Source: Actinoplanes philippinensis (lineage in GTDB: Bacteria > Actinomycetota > Actinomycetes > Mycobacteriales > Micromonosporaceae). From it: a stretch of 64,000 bases of DNA. The translations under genes were made by a program, and so were the position numbers. Below, one piece after another: positions 52,401 to 59,815 of the stretch (the first letter of the stretch is position 1; the number at the start of each line of letters is the position of its first letter). The stretch is from positions 644,590 through 708,589 of the forward strand of contig NZ_FONV01000004.1 in NCBI RefSeq assembly GCF_900113015.1, read 5' to 3'. The notes beneath the pieces were generated by a model, which was given only the letters and a program-made list of their open reading frames with translations, was not told the origin of the DNA and did not search any database.

Positions 52401-53165
52401 CTGACCCGGGAGATCGTCGACCGGCTCTACCTGGGCAGCGAGATCGGCCAGGGCTACCCCGGCGACGAGGACAACGGGGAGATGTCCGCCTGGTACGTGT
52501 TCGCCGCCCTCGGCTTCTACCCGCTGCAGATGGGCAGCGGCAACTACGTGATCGGGTCGCCGCTGTTCACCAAGGCCACGATCAACCTGGAGAACGGGCG
52601 GAAGGTCGTCATCCGGGCGCCCGGCAACTCGGCCCGCAACGTCTACGTCCAGTCCCTCAAGGTCGACGGCAAGGCGTGGAAGTCGACGACGCTGCCACAC
52701 AAGCTCCTCGCCGGTGGCGCCACCCTCGACTTCACCATGGGCGCGAAGCCGTCGAAGTGGGCCACCGGGCCGGACGCGGCGCCGCCGTCACTGACCACGG
52801 GCACCGCGGTGGCCACCCCGCAGAAGGACGTGACCGGCGCGGTGACCACCGCCGCGCTGGCCGACGACTCCTCGGCCACCGAGGCGACCGTCACCGCACA
52901 GGAGTGGACACTGTCCGAGCCGGCCGAGGCCGGCCAGTACACCATCACCTCCGCCGCGGCGGCCGGCGCCGACCCGGCCGGCTGGAAGCTGCTCGGCTCG
53001 GCGGACGGCGTCACCTGGACCGTCCTCGACACCCGCACCGAGCAGGCCTTCCCGTGGCGGCGCCAGACCCGCCCGTTCACCGTGGCGACGCCGGGCGCCT
53101 ACACCCACTACCGATTGGAGTTCACCGGCCCGGCCACCGTGGCCGAGCTGGAACTGCTGGCCTAG
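49410..53165 (+). CDS. Secreted GH92 alpha-mannosidase-family protein, catalytic acid Glu replaced by Gln
   Basis: The 1251-residue protein starts at ATG 49410 after GGAGG with a signal peptide ending near AVAAPG. Domains in order are a discoidin-like domain (about 60-190), the GH92 N-domain (about 360-610: GTQSSGGFSRGNNIPAAAVPHGFNFWTP) and the catalytic (alpha/alpha)6 domain (about 620-1110). The catalytic domain has GFWDTYRTTWPAYSLL and the base-Asp segment GYPGDEDNGEMSAWYVF. A second discoidin-like domain forms the end (about 1130-1251). The usual GNEPSHH reads SNQPSHHIPW here, with Gln977 in place of the general acid Glu. GH92 enzymes are calcium-dependent exo-alpha-mannosidases; with Gln the substrate may be a mannosyl phosphodiester. 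Confidence 0.9.
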   Translation: MRRTPLAVLLSLVLAGGSVVVSRPAVAAPGPRFSTSFETGDPPPTWQNTAERTAGVDGRLQAGIPGSVNGRVTAVTASGENTGGGEVKENLLDADPDTKWLVFAGTGWVGYRLDAPVRVTRYALTAANDVPTRDPRDWRLEGSADGEAWTTVDTRTGQTLGERGATTTYDVATPGDYAFYRLSVTANGGATIVQLADLQLSDGDETPPPAEPARSAIGTGPSNAPAAKARVGYSGLASLEFAGRHATDGRGYTYNRIYDVDLRIGPDTELSYLVFPEFSRGDLSYPATYTAVDLAFTDGTFLSGLGARDQHGTVVSPQAQGAAKKLSANQWNKIVSRIGRVARGKTVDRILVAYDKPSGPQSAWRAWFDDITVTDVKEPKPIKSLAGYVETRRGTQSSGGFSRGNNIPAAAVPHGFNFWTPVTNASTLSWLYEYHKGNNAANLPELQALAVSHEPSPWMADRQTFQFMPQDGTGVPNADRAARALPFHHENETARPHYYGVTFDSGLTAEMAPADHAALLRFTFTGDGGNIVFDNVNDNAGLTVDPATGTITGWTDVRSGLSNGASRMFLYATVDAPVLGGGMLPAGNRPSTGYVTVGAKTVNLRVATSLLSVDQARHNLELEIAAADTLETVRGRAEAAWNAKLRTVEVEGASRDQLVTLYSSLYRLFLYPNSAHENTGTAAAPVWRHAVQSSTTSPPSTPTQTGAEVKDGKVYVNNGFWDTYRTTWPAYSLLTPSLAGEMVDGFVQQYRDGGWISRWSSPGYANLMVGTSSDVAFADAYLKGVRGFDPEDAYAAAVKNASVAPPNDNVGRKGLTTSIFKGYTPSDATGEAMSWAMDGYINDYGIANMAQALGHTEEAAYYRSRALNYVNHFDTSVGFFQGKNTAGQWRWGPSQYDPEVWGYDYTETNGWNMAFHAPQDGQGLANLYGGRDALAQKLDTFFSTPETGLKSGSYGGVIHEMTEARDVRMGQYGHSNQPSHHIPWMYTFTGQPAKTQALTREIVDRLYLGSEIGQGYPGDEDNGEMSAWYVFAALGFYPLQMGSGNYVIGSPLFTKATINLENGRKVVIRAPGNSARNVYVQSLKVDGKAWKSTTLPHKLLAGGATLDFTMGAKPSKWATGPDAAPPSLTTGTAVATPQKDVTGAVTTAALADDSSATEATVTAQEWTLSEPAEAGQYTITSAAAAGADPAGWKLLGSADGVTWTVLDTRTEQAFPWRRQTRPFTVATPGAYTHYRLEFTGPATVAELELLA

Positions 53166-53260
53166 CACCCCGACGATCGAGGCGGGCGCTCCCGGTGGAG
53201 GATTCGTGACGGTCCCGGGGAGGATTCCGGCAGGCGGCACCGTCGTCGCCGGTCTCGCCC

Positions 53261-53266
53261 TACCGT
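53261..53266 (+). promoter_or_regulatory. -10 element of the 191-residue gene, leaderless
   Basis: TACCGT ends seven bases before ATG 53274; there is no ribosome site. Confidence 0.4.
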
Positions 53267-53273
53267 CGGCGAC

Positions 53274-53849
53274 ATGTCTGCCGATCAGGGGCGCCCGCCG
53301 TTCACCACCGTCTGCATCGTGTCGGCCGCGGTGGCCGTCGCCGCGTACTGGGGCGGACTGCTGGTCGTCGTCGGCACGACCGCCGTGCCCGGCTGGGCGG
53401 CCGGCGCGGCGCTCCTGCTCGTCGCCCTGGCCGCCGGGATCGCCGGCCGCTGGAGGCGCCGGGCCGCGCCGGCGCCCCCGGCGACCGGGGCCAGGCGGTG
53501 GAGGTGGGTGCTGTCGTCACTGACCGTGCTGGGCTGCCTGACCGGCGCGCTGGCCGACGCCGTCGCGACCTACCACCCGCTGAAGCCGGCCGATGCCGGC
53601 GGCTGCCGGGCCGTCGCCCGGGAGACGGCGTTCCTGTTCGCCGGCAGCGGCGAGGTGTACGCCGGCCGCGCCCTCGGCCCGATCAGCGTGCTGCGGAGAA
53701 GCAGTTCATGGACCGCCGACGACGGCTACCAGCCGATCGCGGCCGGCGCTTACCGGCTGACCTGGGCGCCGGGCGGCGGTTCGCTGGTCATCGACGACAC
53801 CGGGGTCAACCCGGTCTGGCCCGCGCTGCACGAGGTCGACTGCGGCTGA
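53274..53849 (+). CDS. Membrane protein with small external domain, unknown
   Basis: The 191-residue protein has three hydrophobic helices (TVCIVSAAVAVAAYWGGLLVVVG, AAGAALLLVALAAGIAG, WVLSSLTVLGCLTGALADAV) followed by an extracytoplasmic domain of about 95 residues with two cysteines (GGCRAV and the final VDCG) that could form a disulfide. I do not recognise a family. Confidence 0.65.
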   Translation: MSADQGRPPFTTVCIVSAAVAVAAYWGGLLVVVGTTAVPGWAAGAALLLVALAAGIAGRWRRRAAPAPPATGARRWRWVLSSLTVLGCLTGALADAVATYHPLKPADAGGCRAVARETAFLFAGSGEVYAGRALGPISVLRRSSSWTADDGYQPIAAGAYRLTWAPGGGSLVIDDTGVNPVWPALHEVDCG

Positions 53850-53926
53850 CCGTCATGCGGCGACAGCTCCACGCCGAGACGTCGCGACCGAGGGCGAGCC
53901 GCTCGGGGCACGACCGGCGGAGGGAA

Positions 53927-53966
53927 CCGGCTCCGGCTCCCCGCAGAGGCGAGGGGCCGGAGCCGG
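53927..53966. terminator. Bidirectional terminator hairpin
   Basis: CCGGCTCCGGC (53927-53937) pairs perfectly with GCCGGAGCCGG (53956-53966), with further pairing inside (CCCC with GGGG). It lies between convergent genes, five bases from the stop of the leftward one. Confidence 0.65.
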
Positions 53967-53970
53967 AACG

Positions 53971-54393
53971 TCAGATCTCCGAGCGGCTGATGTACGGCGC
54001 GTAATGTTTGGTGCTCCCTGCCTGGAAGTAGCCGAAGACGGATCCGTTAGGCGGCACGTAAGCGCCGGCGCCGCTGTGCGTCCAGTAGAACGAACGGGTC
54101 TCATTCTGGCAGATGGTGAACGCTCCGGCGTCGGACCAGATCTGCAAGGCGGCGCCGTCCACCGTGACCCCGTGGTGGAACCGGCCGGTGATACACCCGC
54201 CATCGAGCTTGGTGACCTGCATGTTCGCACCGGAGATGTGCGAGGTGTCGCGCTTGTCGGTCTTGAGGCACACCGAGATCGACGGGGTTGTCCTAATACA
54301 GTGCCACGAGCTCGCCTCCGCCGGAGACACCCCGAAGAGCCCGGACACGGCAACCATGGCCAGGGCCATGATCGATAGACGGACATACCTCAT
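53971..54393 (-). CDS. Small secreted protein of unknown function
   Basis: The 140-residue protein starts at ATG 54393, six bases after GGAGGAG. A signal peptide ends near SPAEA (residue 27). The mature part has four cysteines (HCIRTTPSISVCLKTD, GGCITG, FTICQNE), which probably form two disulfides, and a beta-rich composition with RSFYWTHSGAGAYVPPNGSVFGYFQAG. I do not recognise a family. The excellent ribosome site suggests high expression. Confidence 0.7.
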   Translation of the reverse strand: MRYVRLSIMALAMVAVSGLFGVSPAEASSWHCIRTTPSISVCLKTDKRDTSHISGANMQVTKLDGGCITGRFHHGVTVDGAALQIWSDAGAFTICQNETRSFYWTHSGAGAYVPPNGSVFGYFQAGSTKHYAPYISRSEI

Positions 54394-54668
54394 TCTTCAC
54401 TCCTCCAGAACGCATGAACCGGCGTTGATCTCGCCCAACGGGAGGACCGTTTCCCTGCGCCGACTACGCGGGCCGCGGGCGCTGCCGGTACGTCCGGACC
54501 GGCGCCTCCCATCGATGGGCTTGACCGTAATTCGGGAGCGGCCATTGCCGGGTCGAGGTTCTGAAATCGTCTGCGCAGATGAGCAATGGCCCCGGCGCTC
54601 CCATCAGGCTGCTCCGCCCCGGCTGTGGCGGCGGTCCATGGCTCAGGCCCGGAGGCCGACCGGCTCGC

Positions 54669-56024
54669 TCAGAGCCTGCCCCAGATCTGGTTGCTGGTGC
54701 CTGCGCAGTCCCAGAGCTGCAGCTTGGCGCCGTTGCTGCCGTTCCAGTCCTTGATGTCGACGCAGCGGCCGGACGAGACGTTCTGCAGGGTACGCGCGGT
54801 GGTCAGGGTGAACCGCTGGACCGGGTTGGCGTTGCAGTCGGCCAGCTGGACCGGGGTGCCGTTGGTGAGGGCGCCGCCGGCCGGGTCCATGCATTTGCCC
54901 ATCGCGCGGACCGTGCCGTCGGCTTCGAAGCTCCACTTCTGGGCGGCCGTGCCGTTGCAGTCCCAGGTCTGCAGGACGGCGCCGGCGGTGGGCACGCCGC
55001 CCGGGATGTCGATGCAGCGGCCGCTGAAGTTGGACTGCAGCATGGTGGCGCCGGTGGCCGGGGGTGTCGTGGGGCCGGTCGGCGGGGTGCCGGGGTCGCA
55101 GTCGTTGGCGGCGACGACGTTGTCGGTGTGGGTGGTGCCGCCGGCGCGGTACGCGTTGATCGCGGCGCTCGCCTGTGCGGGGGTGAGCACCTGCTTCTTG
55201 GCGTGGTAGACGTAGTCGACCGACTGGAGCCAGGTGCTGGCGCCGCCGGTGTGCCCGGCCAGGTCGATGAACCACTGGTTGAAGTCGATCGACATGTTCT
55301 GCCGGGGGTAGACCTTGCCGGAGTGGTCGCCGACGAGCGCGCCGTCGATGTAGTACTTCACGTGGCCGCCGGAGACGGTCGCCATCACGTCGTGCCAGCC
55401 GTTGATGCTGCGCGCCTGCTGGCTGTGCACGTTGTCGGCGTACCAGGGGTCGGCGACGTAGGTGTACCAGGTGGTCTGGTAGTTGATCGGGCCCGCCTCG
55501 CCCCAGCCGCCGTTCGGCAGATACTCGGAGAAGTCCATCTCGGAGTAGAGCGGGTCTCGCGGGGCGGCGAGCGGGGAGATCGTGTAGAAGGTCTGGTTCA
55601 CGTGGTCGCCGTCGGCGCCGCCGGCCGGCGCGTCGGAGAACTTGATCCGGGCCAGGTAGGTGCCCTCGAAGAAGCGCCGGTTCGGCTGGGAGAACTCGGC
55701 GTGCGAGGTGCCCGCCGCGGTGCCGTCGGTGACCGCTTTGAGCTGCAGGGCCTTCTGCCCGTCGACGGTCGGGAAGGACACGTTGTCGGGCAGCCAGCGG
55801 GCGCCGCTCACCCCGGGGCCGCCGGCGTTGCTGCGGATGCTCCAGCCGCGCTGGCCGAGGGCCGCGTCGGTCCGCGACGAGTAGTCGAAGTCGTCGAAGA
55901 GCACGCCACAGCCGGCGGCGGCGCTCCCGGTCGGTGCGGCGGCGATCCCGATGCCGGTGAGTGCTGCCAGGGCGGCGGCCATGGTCGTACCCATGGCGAT
56001 CTTGCGTTTTGATGTTGGTCCCAT
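54669..56024 (-). CDS. Secreted GH16-like beta-glucanase with ricin-type (CBM13) lectin domain
   Basis: The 451-residue protein starts at ATG 56024 with a signal peptide ending near TGSAAAG. The GH16 jelly roll (about 35-270) has the catalytic EMDFSEY (ExDxxE). A short helical/linker part follows, and the C-terminal beta-trefoil (about 320-451) has the QxW repeats AAQKWSF, VQRFTL and SNQIWGRL. GH16 enzymes cut beta-1,3/1,4-glucans or galactans with retention; the subfamily is not clear. It is divergent from a GntR gene, with two matching operators between them. Confidence 0.88.
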   Translation of the reverse strand: MGPTSKRKIAMGTTMAAALAALTGIGIAAAPTGSAAAGCGVLFDDFDYSSRTDAALGQRGWSIRSNAGGPGVSGARWLPDNVSFPTVDGQKALQLKAVTDGTAAGTSHAEFSQPNRRFFEGTYLARIKFSDAPAGGADGDHVNQTFYTISPLAAPRDPLYSEMDFSEYLPNGGWGEAGPINYQTTWYTYVADPWYADNVHSQQARSINGWHDVMATVSGGHVKYYIDGALVGDHSGKVYPRQNMSIDFNQWFIDLAGHTGGASTWLQSVDYVYHAKKQVLTPAQASAAINAYRAGGTTHTDNVVAANDCDPGTPPTGPTTPPATGATMLQSNFSGRCIDIPGGVPTAGAVLQTWDCNGTAAQKWSFEADGTVRAMGKCMDPAGGALTNGTPVQLADCNANPVQRFTLTTARTLQNVSSGRCVDIKDWNGSNGAKLQLWDCAGTSNQIWGRL

Positions 56025-56060
56025 GGGGGGAGGGCTCCTTCGGACGCGGGCCGGAAACTG

Positions 56061-56111
56061 ACCACTGGTATGGAAATCGGCGGTTGGGCTACTCTGCTCT
56101 GGACCAGTGGT
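56061..56111. promoter_or_regulatory. Twin GntR-type operators
   Basis: ACCA-C-TGGT (56061-56069) and ACCA-G-TGGT (56103-56111) are matching odd palindromes, 42 bases apart centre to centre (four helical turns) between the divergent GH16 and gntR-type genes. Both are followed by ATG on the plus strand (TGGTATG), extending the likeness. Confidence 0.6.
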
Positions 56112-56164
56112 ATGCGTCAATAGACCCTGGGAAACTTTCTTAACAGTGAGATTCGGGGTACGCG

Positions 56165-56866
56165 ATGCGCCGCGCTGAGGTCCGGGACCGGTTGCGTGAG
56201 TTGATCGACGCACGGGCGCCGGGTGATCCGATGCCGTCCGAGCGTTCCCTGTCCGAGCTGCTCGGCGCCTCCCGGCCGACGGTCCGCGCGGCGATCGACG
56301 ACCTGGTCGGCACCGGGCATCTCGTCCGCCAGCACGGCCGGGGCACGTTCACCAGCCCGCACAAGATCTCGCAGGAGGTGCCCGCCTTCGGGGAGCCGGT
56401 CCCGCCCGCCGACGGCGACTGGACCAGCGAGGTGCTGCGGTTCCGGGTCGAGGCGGCCGGCGCGCGGCTGGGCCGGCGGCTGCAGGTGTCGCCGGGCGAC
56501 GCCGTGCTCTACGTCAAGCGGCGGCGGATCGTCGACGGCGCGCCGATGGCCATCGAGGAGATCCGGCTGCCGGCTGCGCTGGCGCCCGGCATCGAGGCCG
56601 GCGAGTTCGTCTCCGGGTCGCTCTATCGCCGGCTGCGCGAGCGCTACGGGGTGAACCCGGCCGAGGCGGTGCAGACCGTCGAGCCGACCGTCACCGACGC
56701 CGAGGAGGCGCGGCTGCTCGAGGTGCCGCTGCACTCCCCGGCCCTGCTCTTCGAGCGCACCACACAGGACGACGGCGGCCGGGTCATCGAGTTCACCCGA
56801 TCGATCTATCGTGGTGACCGCTACCGGATAACCACCCACCTGCGACTCGGGCCGCACTCGGGCTGA
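56165..56866 (+). CDS. GntR-family regulator, HutC/UTRA type
   Basis: The 233-residue protein has an N-terminal winged helix (about 1-65: VRDRLRELIDARAPGDPMPSERSLSELLGASRPTVRAAIDDLVGTGHLVRQHGRGTF) and a UTRA ligand domain (about 80-230: VLYVKRRRIVDGAPMAIEEIRLP, SLYRRLRERYGV, FERTTQDDGGRVIEFTRSIYRGDRY). UTRA domains often bind phosphosugars or amino sugars. It probably represses the divergent GH16 gene through the twin ACCA-S-TGGT sites. Confidence 0.92.
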   Translation: MRRAEVRDRLRELIDARAPGDPMPSERSLSELLGASRPTVRAAIDDLVGTGHLVRQHGRGTFTSPHKISQEVPAFGEPVPPADGDWTSEVLRFRVEAAGARLGRRLQVSPGDAVLYVKRRRIVDGAPMAIEEIRLPAALAPGIEAGEFVSGSLYRRLRERYGVNPAEAVQTVEPTVTDAEEARLLEVPLHSPALLFERTTQDDGGRVIEFTRSIYRGDRYRITTHLRLGPHSG

Positions 56867-56888
56867 GACCGTCCCGCGAAGGAGCCGT

Positions 56889-58068
56889 ATGGCGCTGTTC
56901 GACGACGCGTACACGGCGGACCCCCATCCGGCGCTGGCCGAGCTGCGCCGGGCCGGGCCGGTGCACCGGGTCACCTCGGCGGCCGGGGTCCCGTTCTGGA
57001 TGGTCACCCGCTGGAACGAGGCCCGTCAGGTGCTGACCGATCCGTCGCTCTCCAAACGTCAGCCGGTCGACCAGCTGCCGCCGGAGCTGCGCGCGGCGCT
57101 CGCCACGCAGATGCTGCTGCGCGACCCACCGGACCACACCCGGCTGCGCCGGCTGGTCACGGCGGCGTTCACCCCACGCCGGACGCAGGCCCTGACACCG
57201 CACATCGAACGGATCACCGACCGGCTGCTCGACGATCTCGCCACGGCCTCCCCGCCGGACCTCATCGACGGGTACGCCGTACCGCTCCCACTCGAGGTGA
57301 TCGGTGAGCTGCTCGGCATCCCGGCGGCCGACCGCGAGCCCTTCCACACCTGGTCCAGTGCGCTCCTCGGGGGGCGGCGCCGGCCCGGCCGACATGATCG
57401 GCGCCCTGTCGGCGCTCGTCGCGTACTTCGGTGACCTGCTGGACCGCAAACGCGCCGACCCCGCCGACGACCTGCTCAGCGCGCTACTGGCGGTCGTCGA
57501 CGAGGGTGACCGGCTCTCCGGCGACGAGCTGACCGGCATGGCCCTGCTGCTGCTGGTGGCCGGTCACGAGACCACGGCGAACCTGATCGGCAACGCCGTC
57601 CACCTGCTCTGCGGCCGACCGGAGCTGCGCGACCGCATGGCGGGTGATCCCGCCCTGATCCCGGCCCTGGTGGAGGAGGTGCTACGGCTGGAGAGCCCGG
57701 CGGCGACCAGCACGTACCGGGTCACCACCCGCCCGATCACGCTCGGGGACACCACGATCCCGGCCGGCGAGCAGGTGCTGGTCTCGCTGCTCGCGGTGAA
57801 CCGTGACCCGGCCCGGTTCCCCGACCCGGACACGCTCGATGCGGCCCGCGACGACGGCGGTCATCTCGCGTTCGGCCACGGGATCCACTTCTGTCTCGGC
57901 GCCCCGCTCGCCCGGCTGGAGGCGCGGATCGCCCTGACCCGGCTCCTCGCCCGCCATCCCGGCATCGACCTGGCCGTGCCGCCGGAGAACCTGCGCCGGC
58001 GGACCGGCCTGCTGATGCACGGCCTGGAGTCCCTGCCGGTCCGGCTCAGCCCGGGCCCGGCGCTCTGA
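56889..58068 (+). pseudogene. Cytochrome P450 gene interrupted by a +1 frameshift
   Basis: Two frames together give one bacterial P450 of about 392 residues. The first frame (56889 to near 57374) covers the N-terminal half up to HTWSSALLGG. The second continues with GAGPADMIGALSALVAYFGDLLDRKR, the I-helix AGHETT, the K-helix ExxR in EEVLRLES, and the haem loop FGHGIHFCLGAPLARLE. The shift falls at a run of six G (57369-57374); five G would restore one frame exactly. It is either a true mutation or a base-count error. ATG 56889 follows AAGGAG, 22 bases after the gntR-type gene, so the two are one operon. The substrate is unknown. Confidence 0.88.
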
Positions 58069-58127
58069 CGCATCGGCCGCCGGCCCGACTCAGACCCGCC
58101 CGGCCCTCTGACGCATCGGCCGCCGGC
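58063..58127. repeat. 22-bp direct repeat at the P450 end
   Basis: CTCTGACGCATCGGCCGCCGGC occurs at 58063-58084, including the P450 stop codon, and again at 58106-58127. It suggests a local duplication of the gene end. Confidence 0.7.
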
Positions 58128-58195
58128 TCGGCTCAACCCTCGCTCGGCCCGGCCCGGCTCGGCGTGAAGGCTGACAGCTCGGGCGGCGTGATGGC

Positions 58196-58588
58196 TCAGC
58201 CCCGGGCCAGCGCGAAGGTGATCGCCCGCGGCACGGTGTCGAACGTGGTGAAGACCGCGTCGAGCCGGGCGGCACGCAGGACCGACGTGACGAACGGTGG
58301 CGTCGCCGCCAGCAGCACGTCGCCGTCCTTGCGGCGCGCCGCCTGCCGGGCCGCGACCAGCACACCGAGCCCGACGGAGTCGACGGCGCCCGCGCGGCCC
58401 AGGTCCACGATGACCCACGGGCACCGGGCGATCGCCGGCTCCAGGGTGGTCCGCAGCCGGTCGGCCACCGCGAGGTCGAGGTCCCCGATGATCCGGACGA
58501 CCGACGCGCCACCCATGGCGTGCACGGTGATCCGGGTGCTGTCGGCGGCATACCCCTCGTCGCCGACGCGATCCTGAACAACCTCCAT
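58196..58588 (-). CDS. STAS-domain anti-sigma factor antagonist
   Basis: The 130-residue protein starts at ATG 58588, six bases after AAGGAG. It has a STAS fold (SVVRIIGDLDLAVADRLRTTLEPAI) and the phosphorylatable Ser in GAVDSVGLGVLVAARQAARR. Such proteins release sigma factors by binding their anti-sigma kinases. No partner kinase or sigma gene lies in the window. Confidence 0.85.
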   Translation of the reverse strand: MEVVQDRVGDEGYAADSTRITVHAMGGASVVRIIGDLDLAVADRLRTTLEPAIARCPWVIVDLGRAGAVDSVGLGVLVAARQAARRKDGDVLLAATPPFVTSVLRAARLDAVFTTFDTVPRAITFALARG

Positions 58589-58677
58589 GATCAACTCCTT
58601 ACCACGTGGTTCCGCGGACGGATGTGATCAAGATTTCCACTACCGGACGAAGGTAATCCGACACCTGTATGACGAAT

Positions 58678-59211
58678 TCATGACGATGGCCGCGAACCGA
58701 GTCCGTCCAGGATCAGCGCCAGCATCGGCTCGGCCCGATCCGGGGCGGCCCGCCACAGTGCCCCGGTGAGCTGCAGGAAGTCGACGGGCTCGGCATCCGC
58801 GCGAATGCTCCCGTCGCTCTTGCCGGCCTCCAGCAGCCGGGTGATCGCGGCGATCACCGGCCCGTAGCTCCGCGCCGCGATCGACTGATGCGTGTCGGGG
58901 CTGAGAGCCGCGCCGAACGCGTGCTTGCGTCGCATCCCGGCGACCAGGTCGAGGGTCCATCGGCGCAGCGCCTGCACGGGCGACGACTCGGCCAGCAACA
59001 CGGGCACCGCGTCCACCAGACGCTCGATCTCCTCCTGGTAGATCTCCAGGATGAGCGCCTCGCGCGACGGATAGTTGCGATAGAGGGTGCCGGGGCCGAC
59101 GCCCGCCAGCTGCGCGATCCGGTTCATCGAGGTGCCGTCGTCCTCGGCGAACGCCTCGCGCGCGGCGGCCAGGATGCGGGCCCGATTTTCCCGGGCGTCC
59201 GAGCGGACCAT
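58678..59211 (-). CDS. TetR-family regulator, probable controller of the SDR gene at 62193
   Basis: The 177-residue protein has a TetR helix-turn-helix (about 8-55: RARILAAAREAFAEDDGTSMNRIAQLAGVGPGTLYRNYPSREALI) and a helical ligand domain of the kind often annotated as TetR_C_49-like. ATG 59211 follows GGGAGG. The palindrome GGAGA-CC-TCTCC upstream (59263-59274) also occurs twice before the SDR gene 3 kb away, so this protein is the likely repressor of both. Confidence 0.9.
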   Translation of the reverse strand: MVRSDARENRARILAAAREAFAEDDGTSMNRIAQLAGVGPGTLYRNYPSREALILEIYQEEIERLVDAVPVLLAESSPVQALRRWTLDLVAGMRRKHAFGAALSPDTHQSIAARSYGPVIAAITRLLEAGKSDGSIRADAEPVDFLQLTGALWRAAPDRAEPMLALILDGLGSRPSS

Positions 59212-59262
59212 GCCCCTCCCTTGACGTCGGCCTCTGCCGTCGGTCTCTGCTCCGTCGACCGC

Positions 59263-59281
59263 GGAGACCTCTCCACAAGAT
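59263..59281 (-). promoter_or_regulatory. Operator and -10 element of the TetR gene
   Basis: GGAGA-CC-TCTCC (59263-59274) lies just downstream of TATCTT (59276-59281, minus strand), so a bound TetR dimer would cover the transcription start. Confidence 0.55.
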
Positions 59282-59298
59282 ACCGCCGTTCCTCCGCC

Positions 59299-59703
59299 TC
59301 ACGCGGTGGGCGCCCGGCCCGGCGCGATGCCCAGGTGGGTCACGCCGAATCCGTGGTCGTACTTCAGGCCGAACTTCAGCACCCGGTCGACGCCGAGGTG
59401 GAAGAGCCCGACGGCCCCGGCGACGGCGAGCGCGGTGCTGTCCCACCAGGCGCCGGCGGCGAGCAGGGCCAGCGGCAGCGGCGCCGAGTGGGCCAGGTTG
59501 TAGAGCCAGGCGCCCGCTCGAGGGCCGGCGAGATATCCGGCCATGGCCAGGTCGGGGACGAGGAACAGGGCCGCGAACAGCCACCACGCCTGCCCGGTGC
59601 CGGCGAAGACGACGACCGCCGCGACCGCGACGGCGAGCGCCTCGACCCGCAGCCAGGTCAGCGGCCGCCCGGTCACCACGCCGGGTGCGGCGGTCCCGCT
59701 CAT
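59299..59703 (-). CDS. DUF4260-family membrane protein
   Basis: The 134-residue protein starts at ATG 59703, eight bases after GGAGA. Four hydrophobic helices (VEALAVAVAAVVVFAGTG, WWLFAALFLVPDLAMAGYLAG, APLPLALLAAGAWW, TALAVAGAVGLFHLGVDRVLKFGLKY) and the ending KYDHGFGVTHLG are typical of DUF4260. It is divergent from a TetR gene across two operators and is probably controlled by it. The function is unknown. Confidence 0.8.
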   Translation of the reverse strand: MSGTAAPGVVTGRPLTWLRVEALAVAVAAVVVFAGTGQAWWLFAALFLVPDLAMAGYLAGPRAGAWLYNLAHSAPLPLALLAAGAWWDSTALAVAGAVGLFHLGVDRVLKFGLKYDHGFGVTHLGIAPGRAPTA

Positions 59704-59763
59704 CGGACGGTCTCCGGCCGGCCCAGAAAGACGATCATGACCAAAATCCCCCATCCGGTACGG

Positions 59764-59803
59764 GCTAACAGCGTTAGCCTGACGCCCAGCTTACAGTGTT
59801 AGC
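59764..59803. promoter_or_regulatory. Twin TetR operators
   Basis: GCTAAC-AGC-GTTAGC (59764-59778) is a perfect 6-bp inverted repeat; GCTTAC-AGT-GTTAGC (59789-59803) has one mismatch. They lie 25 bases apart centre to centre between the divergent DUF4260 and tetR-type genes. Confidence 0.7.
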
Positions 59804-59815
59804 CGAAGGGCGGCC

